NCBI GenBank assembly: GCA_044370695.1
Contig: JBILVB010000077.1
Span: 1 to 18,097 of the forward strand
Direction of reading: 5' to 3'
Length of the DNA: 18,097 nt
Source: JBEIFW01 sp044370695
GTDB taxonomy: Bacteria; Actinomycetota; Acidimicrobiia; Acidimicrobiales; Ilumatobacteraceae
In this document: positions 1 to 7,919 of the stretch, piece by piece
Numbering within the stretch: position 1 is the stretch's first letter
Layout: each line of letters opens with the position of its first letter
The notes under the pieces: generated by a model
What the model saw: only the letters and a program-made list of their open reading frames with translations
The model's database searches: none
What the model was told of the DNA's origin: nothing
Made by a program: the position numbers and the translations under genes

Positions 1-2
1 AC

Positions 3-1967
3 CTCAACCATCCCAACGTCGTCGGCGTCTACGACTGGGGCCGCCAGGGCGGGACGTACTTCATCGTGATGGAGTACGTGAACGGTCGCACCCTCGCCGA
101 TCTGCTGCGTGCCGACGGCCCGCTCGGCGCGCAACGAGCCGCCGAGATCGCCGCCGACGTGGCGAGCGCACTCGGCTTCGCCCACCGTTCCGGCGTCGTG
201 CATCGCGACGTGAAGCCCGCCAACATCCTGATCGCGACCTCCGGGGCGGTGAAGGTCGCGGACTTCGGGATCGCGCGAGCCCTGAACTCGGCCACGGAGC
301 AGGACCTCACCCAGGCCGGCGCCGTGATGGGCACGGCCACGTACTTCTCGCCCGAACAGGCCCAGGGCGCCACGCCCGATCCCCGGTCGGACCTGTACTC
401 GCTCGGCATCGTGATGTACGAGATGCTCGCCGGCCGGCCGCCCTTCACCGGCGACAACCCCGTGGCCATCGCCTACCGCCAGGTCCACGACCAGCCGCGG
501 CCGCTGTCGCAGGTTCAGCCGAACGTGCCTCGCCCGTACGAGGCGATCACGACCAAACTCCTCGCCAAGAACCCCGCCGACCGCTACCCCTCGGCCGACG
601 ACCTGCGCGCCGACCTGCAGCGCTTCCGCGACGGCCAACCCGTGCTGGCCGCCGGCGCCGGGCCCGGCGGCATGGCTGCGGCTGCGGCTGCGGCTGCGGC
701 TGCGGCCGCGGGCGCCGCCGCCACGGCTCCGACGCCGGTCACCCGGCCGGCCGACGCGCCCACCGTGGCGACTCCGGCAGCCGTCGCTCCGACGCAGGCG
801 GTCCGTCCCGTCGCCACCCCCGCCCAGCGCGAGCAGTACGCACAGGTCGCCCGACCGGCCGACGGCGGCCAGTTCTCGGGCGGGCGTGTCCCGCCTTCCC
901 GACCGCCGCTCGACGACGATCGCGGTCGGGGCGGCGCCGGCTGGTGGGTGACCGGTGGTCTCTTCGCCGTGGTGCTGATCGGCATCGGTGCGTTCCTGCT
1001 CCTTCGGGCGCTCAACGACACCGAGACCACGCCGGGCGACTTCATCACGGTGCCCGACGTTCGCCTGAAGACCCGGGACGAGGCCCGCGACCTCATCGCC
1101 CGGGCCGGCCTCCAGTACAAGGAGGAGGCGCAAGCCACCGACAGCGTCCAGCCGGGCCTCGTGTGGGACCAGCGACCGGCCCGGGGCAACCAGGTGCTGC
1201 GCAACGACACGGTCACCGTCGTCTACAACCCGGCCAAGCAGACCGTCGCGTTGCCGTCGCTGGTGGGCACGACCAAGGACCAGGCGGTCCAGATCCTCGC
1301 CAGCCTCGGCCTGAAGGCCCAGTTCAAAGACGCCGAGAGTCCGGACCGTCCCGCCGGCACCGTGCTCGCCCAGGACCCCGCCCCCGGCGATATCCCGGCC
1401 GGCGCAACGGTCACCATCACGATCTCGGTGGGCAAGGGCAAAGTCACGGTCCCGAACGTGCTCAACCTCGATCAGGCCGTCGCCAGCAACCAGCTCGGTG
1501 CGGCCGGACTCGTGGCGAAGGTGGCGCCGGAGGCCTCGCCGACCGTCCCGACGGGTGCGGTCGTGCGGACCGATCCACCGGTGGGAACCGAGGTCGACAA
1601 GGGCTCGGCCGTCACGCTCGTGGTGTCGAGCGGTCCGGCCCCCGTCGAGGTGCCCAAGCTCGTTGGGCTCACCGAGTCCGCAGCCCGGGACAAGCTGCAG
1701 GAGTTGGGTCTGAAGGCCTCGGTCACCACGACGGACGTGCCGAACGGCTCAGAACAGGCTGGCAAGGTGATCCTCCAGGGCACGCCGGAGACCACCAAGG
1801 TGCCTCCGGGATCGACCGTCACGCTGACGGTCGGCAAGGCGCTCCCGCCGACGACCACGACGACGATCGCCACGACCACCACCACGACCACCACCACGAC
1901 ACCGACGACCACCGGCGGCACCACGACCACGACGCAGGCCAAACCGCCGCCGACGCCGCCGGCCTAA
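3..1967 (+). CDS. pknB: PASTA-domain Ser/Thr protein kinase, 5' end missing
   Basis: Membrane-anchored eukaryotic-type Ser/Thr kinase that links muropeptide or lipid II sensing to control of cell-wall synthesis and division. The frame is open from base 3, so the gene starts before the window and the ATP-binding N-lobe is lost (roughly 70 residues by family length). Numbering residues from base 3: catalytic HRD at about 67-69 in VVHRDVKPANIL, DFG at about 87-89, and an APE-equivalent SPEQAQG segment. An Ala/Pro-rich juxtamembrane linker follows, then a single transmembrane helix (about residues 313-335) and four PASTA repeats opening FITVPDV, VALPSLV, VTVPNVL and VEVPKLV. The protein ends in a Thr-rich tail. 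Convergent with trpG. In mycobacteria pknB, trpG and crgA lie together near oriC with the same relative orientations, which supports the assignment. The kinase C-lobe and PASTA calls are direct; the ligand is family knowledge. Confidence 0.96.
   Translation, partial: LNHPNVVGVYDWGRQGGTYFIVMEYVNGRTLADLLRADGPLGAQRAAEIAADVASALGFAHRSGVVHRDVKPANILIATSGAVKVADFGIARALNSATEQDLTQAGAVMGTATYFSPEQAQGATPDPRSDLYSLGIVMYEMLAGRPPFTGDNPVAIAYRQVHDQPRPLSQVQPNVPRPYEAITTKLLAKNPADRYPSADDLRADLQRFRDGQPVLAAGAGPGGMAAAAAAAAAAAAGAAATAPTPVTRPADAPTVATPAAVAPTQAVRPVATPAQREQYAQVARPADGGQFSGGRVPPSRPPLDDDRGRGGAGWWVTGGLFAVVLIGIGAFLLLRALNDTETTPGDFITVPDVRLKTRDEARDLIARAGLQYKEEAQATDSVQPGLVWDQRPARGNQVLRNDTVTVVYNPAKQTVALPSLVGTTKDQAVQILASLGLKAQFKDAESPDRPAGTVLAQDPAPGDIPAGATVTITISVGKGKVTVPNVLNLDQAVASNQLGAAGLVAKVAPEASPTVPTGAVVRTDPPVGTEVDKGSAVTLVVSSGPAPVEVPKLVGLTESAARDKLQELGLKASVTTTDVPNGSEQAGKVILQGTPETTKVPPGSTVTLTVGKALPPTTTTTIATTTTTTTTTTPTTTGGTTTTTQAKPPPTPPA
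675..710 (+). repeat. GCTGCG hexamer microsatellite coding poly-Ala in the kinase linker
   Basis: Five exact in-frame copies of GCTGCG (675-704) followed by GCCGCG encode an uninterrupted alanine run in the linker between the kinase domain and the membrane helix. Such a hexamer run can slip during replication without changing the frame. Confidence 0.85.
1848..1938 (+). repeat. Thr-codon (ACC/ACG) low-complexity tract
   Basis: A run of ACC and ACG codons encodes the Thr-rich extracytoplasmic C-terminal tail of the PASTA kinase, broken by a few Ile, Ala, Pro and Gly residues. Thr-rich tails of this kind in actinobacterial exported proteins are often flexible and may be O-glycosylated; that part is inference. 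Confidence 0.7.
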
Positions 1968-1987
1968 CCGCCGGGTACTCAGGCCGG
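1959..1987. terminator. Bidirectional hairpin between pknB and trpG
   Basis: Perfect 7-bp arms CCGGCCT (1959-1965) and AGGCCGG (1981-1987) flank a 15-nt loop. The element spans the stop codons of both converging genes, only 11 bp apart. No T-run follows, as is common in high-GC actinobacteria. Confidence 0.5.
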
Positions 1988-2554
1988 TGCGGCCAGCGCC
2001 AGGAAGTTCCGCAGCAGCTGATGCCCGCCGACGGTCAGGATCGACTCCGGGTGGAACTGCACGCCCTCGATCGGCAGCTCCCGATGGCGTAGGCCCATGA
2101 CGAGGCCGTCGTCGGTCTCGGCGGTGATCTCGAGGCAGTCGGGCACACTCGAGCGTTCGACGACGAGGGAGTGGTAGCGGGTCGCCTCGAGCGGATCGGG
2201 CAGCCCCCGGAACACCCCGACGCCGCGATGGCGCACCAGCGACGTCTTACCGTGCATGAGCGCCGGCGCCCGCACGACCCGACCGCCGAAGGCCTGCCCG
2301 ATCGCCTGGTGGCCCAGGCAGACCCCGAGGATCGGGATCCCGGCCGCGGCCGGGATGAGCGCCGGCACGATCCCGGCGTCCTCGGGTCGACCCGGCCCGG
2401 GTGACAGCAGGATCGCGTCCGGCGCAAGCGCGAGTGCCTCGTCGACGCCGAGCGCGTCGTGGCGGTGGACGATCGGCTCCACCCCGAGCTCGCCGAGGTA
2501 CTGCACGAGGTTGAAGACGAACGAGTCGTAGCAGTCGACCACGAGGACACGCAC
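1979..2554 (-). CDS. trpG: Anthranilate/aminodeoxychorismate synthase glutamine amidotransferase subunit
   Basis: Class I glutamine amidotransferase that releases ammonia from glutamine for the chorismate-using partner (TrpE, or PabB in folate synthesis). The call uses a GTG start at 2554, giving 191 aa, because the typical N-terminus VRVLVVDCYDSFVFNLVQ begins exactly there; a longer upstream reading frame overlaps the crgA promoter and carries no family sequence. Catalytic triad: nucleophile C79 in GVCLGHQAIG, with H168 and E170 in VQFHPES. The oxyanion segment SPGPGRPEDAG is present. No TrpE/PabB gene is in the window, so trpG and pabA cannot be separated; the symbol follows the gene's position in the pknB-trpG-crgA block of actinobacteria. 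No strong ribosome binding site is visible before the GTG. Confidence 0.93.
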   Translation of the reverse strand: MRVLVVDCYDSFVFNLVQYLGELGVEPIVHRHDALGVDEALALAPDAILLSPGPGRPEDAGIVPALIPAAAGIPILGVCLGHQAIGQAFGGRVVRAPALMHGKTSLVRHRGVGVFRGLPDPLEATRYHSLVVERSSVPDCLEITAETDDGLVMGLRHRELPIEGVQFHPESILTVGGHQLLRNFLALAAPA

Positions 2555-2575
2555 CGTCTCAGCGTCGCAGGGCCC

Positions 2576-2593
2576 GTCGAGCCTGTCGAGCCA
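2576..2593 (+). repeat. 9-bp tandem repeat in the trpG-crgA divergent region
   Basis: Two adjacent copies of GTCGAGCC followed by T or A (2576-2584 and 2585-2593) lie 9-26 bp upstream of the crgA -10 box, where a -35 element or activator site would sit. Function unknown; a direct-repeat operator is one possibility. Confidence 0.4.
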
Positions 2594-2601
2594 CCCCTCC
2601 C

Positions 2602-2607
2602 CTACAC
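2602..2607 (+). promoter_or_regulatory. -10 box of a leaderless crgA promoter
   Basis: TACACT matches the actinobacterial TANNNT -10 pattern and ends 8 nt before the crgA GTG, so transcription is predicted to start at or next to the start codon. No Shine-Dalgarno sequence precedes crgA and no convincing -35 is seen. Confidence 0.6.
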
Positions 2608-2615
2608 TCCTCGGC

Positions 2616-2951
2616 GTGGCACCTCCGAAGCGCAAGAGCGGCGGTCGAGTGACGCCCAAGGGCACCCAGCCCGGGGCGTTGCCTACGGCTGCCCGGCCCA
2701 CCCTCGGGGCCACGGAGCACGCCCGCCACGCCGCCGCACCGTCGGCTCGTTACACCCCGCCCACGCACAAGCTGAAGGGTCCGAGCCCCCGTTGGGTGCC
2801 GATCCTGATGTTCACCCTGCTGATCGTGGGCGCACTGGTCCTGGTGCTGAACTACCTCACGCTGCTGCCGGGCGCCACGAGCAACTGGTACCTCCCGGTC
2901 GGCCTCGGGTTGATCCTCGGCGGGATCATCACCGCCACGCAGTATCGCTGA
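2616..2951 (+). CDS. crgA: Cell division protein CrgA
   Basis: Small inner-membrane divisome protein of actinobacteria that interacts with FtsZ, FtsQ and penicillin-binding proteins and affects septum placement (family knowledge). The 111-aa protein has a basic N-terminus (MAPPKRKSGGRVTPKG), a Pro/Ala-rich cytosolic segment, and two transmembrane helices near the C-terminus: about residues 67-86 (WVPILMFTLLIVGALVLVLN) and about 92-108 (NWYLPVGLGLILGGIITATQ), joined by the short loop LTLLPGATS. The family's hallmark is this two-helix C-terminal unit with a conserved W-L-P segment. It starts with GTG at 2616, just behind a -10 box, so it is probably translated from a leaderless transcript. Divergent from trpG; matches the crgA-trpG-pknB block of other actinobacteria. 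The cytosolic tail is longer than in the short mycobacterial form. Confidence 0.93.
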   Translation: MAPPKRKSGGRVTPKGTQPGALPTAARPTLGATEHARHAAAPSARYTPPTHKLKGPSPRWVPILMFTLLIVGALVLVLNYLTLLPGATSNWYLPVGLGLILGGIITATQYR

Positions 2952-2964
2952 CCTGGCCGGAGGC

Positions 2965-2999
2965 GTTGTCCCCATGTGTATCCACAGGGAGTGGACAAC
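2965..2999. promoter_or_regulatory. DnaA-box-like cluster and inverted repeat after crgA
   Basis: Between the converging 3' ends of crgA and the zinc-ribbon gene lie three 9-mers, each one base off a DnaA box: TTGTCCCCA (2966-2974), GTATCCACA (2978-2986) and, on the minus strand, TTGTCCACT (2998-2990). They start exactly 12 bp apart. The outer arms GTTGTCC and GGACAAC form a 7-bp inverted repeat, with an inner TGTG/CACA pair, so a bidirectional terminator is the main alternative reading. Confidence 0.4.
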
Positions 3000-3023
3000 A
3001 CGCGCATCCGTTCCCCCGATACG

Positions 3024-3281
3024 TCAATCCATGATCCGGAAGACGTCCATCTCCTCCATGCAGTGCCGGGGCGGCACCGGCTCCTCGTCCGTGGCGAGCG
3101 TCATCCGCAGCTCCGTGCCGCACAGGGAGCACCGGTAGCGGACGTTCACCCGGCGTAGTTCCCCCGCCGGCGGCGGCGGCGGGATCGGAGTCCCGAGGCT
3201 TCGCAGGAGCCCGATCCCGATCTTCCAGATGACGAGGAAGGCACCGGCCGCCACCAGCAGGACCACGATCGTGCCGAACAC
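3024..3281 (-). CDS. Small membrane protein with zinc-ribbon-like C-terminus
   Basis: Unrecognised family; 85 aa. A single N-terminal membrane helix (about residues 2-27, FGTIVVLLVAAGAFLVIWKIGIGLL) is followed by a Pro-rich linker (TPIPPPPPAGE) and a cytosolic mini-domain with YRCSLCGTEL and, 18 residues later, RHCMEEM. The CxxC plus H-C arrangement resembles a zinc ribbon in which the fourth ligand is His. The domain is preceded by a strand-like VNVRY, as in ribbon folds. The GTG start at 3281 sits 6 nt behind a TATCCT box, indicating leaderless expression. It converges with crgA. A regulatory or scaffolding role is possible, but the sequence does not identify a function. Confidence 0.75.
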   Translation of the reverse strand: MFGTIVVLLVAAGAFLVIWKIGIGLLRSLGTPIPPPPPAGELRRVNVRYRCSLCGTELRMTLATDEEPVPPRHCMEEMDVFRIMD

Positions 3282-3287
3282 GCCGTC

Positions 3288-3293
3288 AGGATA
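3288..3293 (-). promoter_or_regulatory. -10 box of leaderless zinc-ribbon gene
   Basis: On the minus strand TATCCT (3293-3288) ends 6 nt before the GTG at 3281. No ribosome binding site is present, so a leaderless transcript is likely. Confidence 0.55.
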
Positions 3294-3344
3294 CGGGGAC
3301 CGGTCTTCGACGCTCGATCGGCAACCGCAGCCGGTACCCGCTCC

Positions 3345-4502
<1,158 letters not shown>

Positions 4503-4515
4503 GAGGAGCTCCTTT

Positions 4516-4537
4516 CGCCGACCGTCGACGGCCGGCG
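4516..4537. promoter_or_regulatory. 22-bp near-perfect palindrome upstream of the thiolase
   Basis: Left half CGCCGACCGTC and right half GACGGCCGGCG pair at 10 of 11 positions around a central TCGA. It begins 2 nt beyond the thiolase ribosome binding site (AAGGAG, 4514-4509). No loop separates the halves, which is typical of a dimeric repressor operator (TetR or similar) rather than a terminator. Confidence 0.4.
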
Positions 4538-4569
4538 GCGAACGCGCAGGGCCGAAAGTCTCGCGACCG

Positions 4570-4588
4570 ACCTGTGCACTGTCCAGGT
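4570..4588. promoter_or_regulatory. Candidate operator ACCTG-N9-CAGGT
   Basis: Perfect 5-bp inverted arms (4570-4574 and 4584-4588) with a 9-bp spacer lie in the middle of the thiolase/acyl-CoA synthetase divergent region, 26 bp before the synthetase start. Short arms make this a weak call. Confidence 0.25.
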
Positions 4589-4614
4589 GTCGAACGCCAT
4601 GGGAGGGTGTGTCC

Positions 4615-6429
4615 GTGACCGTTCCGGGGAACCCGAGCCCCGCAGCTCCCGACACGACCGTCCCCCGGGCCTTCCTACGCACCGTCGCCCGGCAGCCCGA
4701 TGCCGTCGCCCTCCGGGCCCTCGACCGGACCGGGTCGTGGGAACGCTGGACCTGGACCGACGTGGCCGCACAGGTCGCACGCCTCTCGGCCGAGCTCGCC
4801 GCTCGCGGGATCGGATCAGGGGACCGTGTCGTGCTCGCCCTGCGCAATCGGCCCGAGTTCCACTGGCTGGATCTGGCGGCGCAGTTCCGCCGGGCCGTAC
4901 CGGTGAGCCTGTATCGCGCCACCAACACGGGCGACCCGCCCGAGGAGCTTCGCTACCTCGTCGGCCACACCGGCGCCCGCTTGGCCATCGTCGACGATCC
5001 CCGACTCGCCGAACGACTGCACGACTGGTCCGAGGACCTGCCCGCGTTGCGCGAGGTCGTCGTGCTCGACGCGCCCGGCCGGCACCCGGCTGCGAGGACC
5101 AGCACGCTGACCGGCGAACACCGTCCCCCCGACGACCTCGCAGCGCTCGCCGCTGCGACCAGTCCCGAGGATCTCGCCACCCTCGTCTACACGTCGGGAA
5201 CCACCGGCCTGCCGAAGGGGGTCATGCTCGACCAGGCCAACGTCGTGGCCACGGCCGAGCAACTGCGCCGGTGCCTCGGCACCGAGGACCTCACGGGCTG
5301 GCGTGTCGTTTCCTATCTCCCGATGGCGCACATCGCCGAGCGGATGGTCGGTCACTACCTGTGGGCGATCGGCGGGTCCGAGGTGACCTGCTGCCCCGAC
5401 CCCGACGAGCTCGGCACGGTGCTGCGGGAGATCCGTCCGCAGCTGCTGTTCGGCGTGCCCCGGATCTGGGAGCGACTTCGGTCCCGGATCCTGGACGCCC
5501 TGGATCCCGAACGCCGGGACCGCCTCGCCGAAGGGGTGGCGCTCGCCCGGACGATCACCGCAGCCGAGCGAGCCGGCACGGCGACCGACGAACAGCGAGC
5601 CAACTGGTCGTTCCTCGATGCCGTCGCCTTCGCACCGCTGCGCCAGGCCATCGGACTCGACGACCTGCGCGTCGCCGTCAGCGGTGCGGCGCCGCTGACG
5701 CCAGAACTCCATGCATGGTTCCTCGCCGTCGGGATCCCGCTCAGCGAGATCTACGGCCAGTCGGAGTCGTGCGGACCGATCACCTGGTCCCCGCACGAGG
5801 TTCGGCCCGGCACGGTCGGCCGGGCGATCCCGGAGTGCGAGGTACGCCTCGCGGACGACGGGGAGGTGTGTTGCCGTGGTCCGAACGTGTTCCGCGGCTA
5901 TTGGCACGACGAGGCCCGCACGACCGACACCCTCGTCGACGGGTGGCTGCACACGGGCGACATCGGCGTACTCGATCCGGACGGGCTGTTGCGCATCGTC
6001 GACCGCAAGAAGGACCTCATCGTCACCTCCGTCGGCGAGCATGTGAGCCCCGCCTCGCTCGAGGCTGCGCTCCGTACGATCCCGCTCGTCGGGCAGGCCG
6101 TCGTCGTCGGTGATCGCCGCCCGTTCGTCGCCGCCGTCATCGCGCTGGATCCCGATGCCGCCCGTCGTTGGGCGACAGCACACGACTGCCCCGATCGAAC
6201 CACGACGGCCCTGGCGGGCGAACCTGCGCTCGTGGACGACGTCGCGGCGCAGATCGACGAGCTCAACGAGCGATTGGCGCCCCCGAGCCGCATCCGGCGC
6301 TTCGCGATCGTCGCCGAGGACTGGGACCGAACGGCCGGCCTCCTCACCCCGACCGCCAAGCTGAAACGCCGCGCCGTGGCCGAGCGCTATGCCGACGTGA
6401 TCGACGGGCTCTACGGCATGGTTCCATGA
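4615..6429 (+). CDS. Long-chain fatty-acid-CoA ligase (AMP-forming)
   Basis: ANL-superfamily enzyme that activates fatty acids to acyl-AMP and then acyl-CoA. At 604 aa it fits the FAA1/FadD15 long-chain class. Key motifs: AMP-binding P-loop YTSGTTGLPKG (192-202), GVPRIWERL, YGQSESCGP (from 380), HTGDIG with ATP-ribose-binding D449, hinge segment DRKKD (463-467) and the catalytic C-terminal lysine K582 in LTPTAKLKRR. The GTG at 4615 is preferred over the in-frame GTG two codons upstream because GGGAGGG ends 7 nt before it. No signal peptide or membrane helix. Divergent from a thiolase, so the pair probably serves fatty-acid uptake and degradation. Confidence 0.94.
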   Translation: MTVPGNPSPAAPDTTVPRAFLRTVARQPDAVALRALDRTGSWERWTWTDVAAQVARLSAELAARGIGSGDRVVLALRNRPEFHWLDLAAQFRRAVPVSLYRATNTGDPPEELRYLVGHTGARLAIVDDPRLAERLHDWSEDLPALREVVVLDAPGRHPAARTSTLTGEHRPPDDLAALAAATSPEDLATLVYTSGTTGLPKGVMLDQANVVATAEQLRRCLGTEDLTGWRVVSYLPMAHIAERMVGHYLWAIGGSEVTCCPDPDELGTVLREIRPQLLFGVPRIWERLRSRILDALDPERRDRLAEGVALARTITAAERAGTATDEQRANWSFLDAVAFAPLRQAIGLDDLRVAVSGAAPLTPELHAWFLAVGIPLSEIYGQSESCGPITWSPHEVRPGTVGRAIPECEVRLADDGEVCCRGPNVFRGYWHDEARTTDTLVDGWLHTGDIGVLDPDGLLRIVDRKKDLIVTSVGEHVSPASLEAALRTIPLVGQAVVVGDRRPFVAAVIALDPDAARRWATAHDCPDRTTTALAGEPALVDDVAAQIDELNERLAPPSRIRRFAIVAEDWDRTAGLLTPTAKLKRRAVAERYADVIDGLYGMVP

Positions 6430-6453
6430 CCTCCGGACTACGGGTCGGCTGAC

Positions 6454-6459
6454 TACCCT
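6454..6459 (+). promoter_or_regulatory. -10 box deciding the start of the FAS1 protein
   Basis: TACCCT ends 8 nt before the GTG at 6468, the same spacing as at crgA and the Pvc16-like gene. This favours GTG 6468 over the in-frame GTG at 6462 and a leaderless transcript. Confidence 0.55.
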
Positions 6460-6467
6460 GAGTGACC

Positions 6468-7919
6468 GTGGCCACGATCGGGACGTCTCCAGAGTTCGCC
6501 CGAGCCCTGCAGGCGAAGCTGGTGGAGGGCGACCTCGACTGGCTGCGGGCTCGGTTCCTCGCCGGCGATCTCAACTTCCTGCGCGATCTCCTCCCGGCCG
6601 GCGAGCGCGCCCAGTTCCCGCGTCGCCTCGACGATCGCGACCTCGGGTGGATCCGAACGGTGCTCGCCGGGGTGGTGATCCCCGGTGTCGGTCCACTCGC
6701 CGCTCCGGTGGAGGCGGTTCCACCGGCGCCGGTCGCAGCCGCTGCACCACCCGGACCGACGGCGCCACCCGGGACGAGCCGACCCGCCATGCCGGGCGAG
6801 TACCTGGGCGAGCCCGCCTTCACGTTCGGGCCCGGGTACTCGCCCGATCCGGACTTCACCCTCGACCCCGTGACCCCGGCCGCCCGGCGCGAGACCCGTC
6901 GCGCCCCGCGGCGCTGGTGGGTCGTGGTGATCCCGATCGCCGCCGTCCTCGCGCTGGTCGCCCTGGTGTTCGTACGGAGCCGTGGCGACGACACCGACGC
7001 CGCCGCCCCGGTCACGACCCCGGCCCGCACGACGACCGTTCCGGCTGCGGCGAACCTCGCCCGCACCCTCGAAGCCGAGCCGAGGCTGTCGACGCTGTTC
7101 ACCGCCGTGCGCGCGGCCGGTCTGGCCACCGTGTTCGCCGATCCGGCCAGCGTGCTCACGGTGTTCGCTCCCACGAACGACGCCTTCGCGGCGCTCGCCC
7201 CCGGCCGCCTCGACGCGCTGCTCGCCGACCCCTCCGCCCTACGCAAGCTGCTGCTCTACCACGTCGCTTCCGGACGATGGACCTCGGTCACGGCGAGGAC
7301 CGGCGAGTTGCCGGTCCTCGACGGGCCACCCCTGAAGATCGCCCGTGCGGGGAACGTCCTGACCGTCGGCGGCGCGACCGTCGTGTCCGCCGACCTGACG
7401 GCGTCCAACGGCGTCGTGCATCTGCTCGACCGGGTGCTGCTCCCGCCCGACGGGCCGGCCGGCACCGCCACCACCGCGACGACGACCACTGCGACGACCG
7501 CTACCGCGGGCCCGGCCACGACCGCGGGCCCGGCCACGACCGCGACCACGGCGACCACGGCTGCCACGACCGCACCGGCGGGGCCGCCCAGCACGACCGG
7601 ACCGGGCATCGACGTGGTCGTGAAGTTCCCGACCCCCAACGGCGTGACCCTCGACGCGCCGGCCACCGCCGTCGTCAACGAACTCGCCGCCACGGTCAAG
7701 CGCCTCCCGGCCGGAGCGGTCGTCAAGGTCACCGGGTGGAGCGACACCCGCAGCGGTGAACGAACGGCCCTCGAACAGTCCAAGGCTCGTGCCGACGCCG
7801 TCGTTGCCGCCCTGCGCGCCGCCGGCGCGACTGCGGTCACCTACACCGTGAGCGGCGCCGGCGGACGGTGGGCGGCGGTCTACGCCGACGCCCGAGTCGT
7901 GGAGGTCGACCTCCCGTGA
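6468..7919 (+). CDS. Membrane-anchored FAS1 (fasciclin) and OmpA-like protein
   Basis: Cell-envelope protein of 483 aa with an unusual order of parts. Residues 1 to about 70 form a cytosolic helical region with three DL-x-aromatic-hydrophobic-R segments (DLDWLRARFL, DLNFLRDLLP, DLGWIRTVLA). A Pro-rich linker follows, then one transmembrane helix (about 150-169). Outside the membrane a FAS1 adhesion domain (about 196-328) carries the typical VLTVFAPTNDAFAAL and NGVVHLLDRVLLPP signatures. A Thr/Ala linker then leads to an OmpA-like domain (about 381-483) with VVKVTGWSDTRSGE and the ALEQSKARADAVVAAL helix. FAS1 domains mediate adhesion and OmpA-like domains commonly bind peptidoglycan, so surface anchoring is inferred. 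Its 3' end overlaps the converging marR gene by 40 bp. Confidence 0.88.
   Translation: MATIGTSPEFARALQAKLVEGDLDWLRARFLAGDLNFLRDLLPAGERAQFPRRLDDRDLGWIRTVLAGVVIPGVGPLAAPVEAVPPAPVAAAAPPGPTAPPGTSRPAMPGEYLGEPAFTFGPGYSPDPDFTLDPVTPAARRETRRAPRRWWVVVIPIAAVLALVALVFVRSRGDDTDAAAPVTTPARTTTVPAAANLARTLEAEPRLSTLFTAVRAAGLATVFADPASVLTVFAPTNDAFAALAPGRLDALLADPSALRKLLLYHVASGRWTSVTARTGELPVLDGPPLKIARAGNVLTVGGATVVSADLTASNGVVHLLDRVLLPPDGPAGTATTATTTTATTATAGPATTAGPATTATTATTAATTAPAGPPSTTGPGIDVVVKFPTPNGVTLDAPATAVVNELAATVKRLPAGAVVKVTGWSDTRSGERTALEQSKARADAVVAALRAAGATAVTYTVSGAGGRWAAVYADARVVEVDLP
7503..7538 (+). repeat. 18-bp perfect tandem duplication in the FAS1 protein linker
   Basis: Unit ACCGCGGGCCCGGCCACG occurs twice head to tail (7503-7520 and 7521-7538) and encodes TAGPAT twice. 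It lies in a longer Thr/Ala low-complexity linker (about 7465-7600) between the FAS1 and OmpA-like domains. Confidence 0.85.

Noticed and set aside
2555..2713. Longer trpG start at 2713
   Set aside because: The extra 53 residues are not amidotransferase sequence and would run through the crgA promoter and first codons.
7465..7600. CRISPR or other spaced repeat array
   Set aside because: Repeats are in-frame Thr/Ala codons of a linker in a real gene, with no unique spacers.
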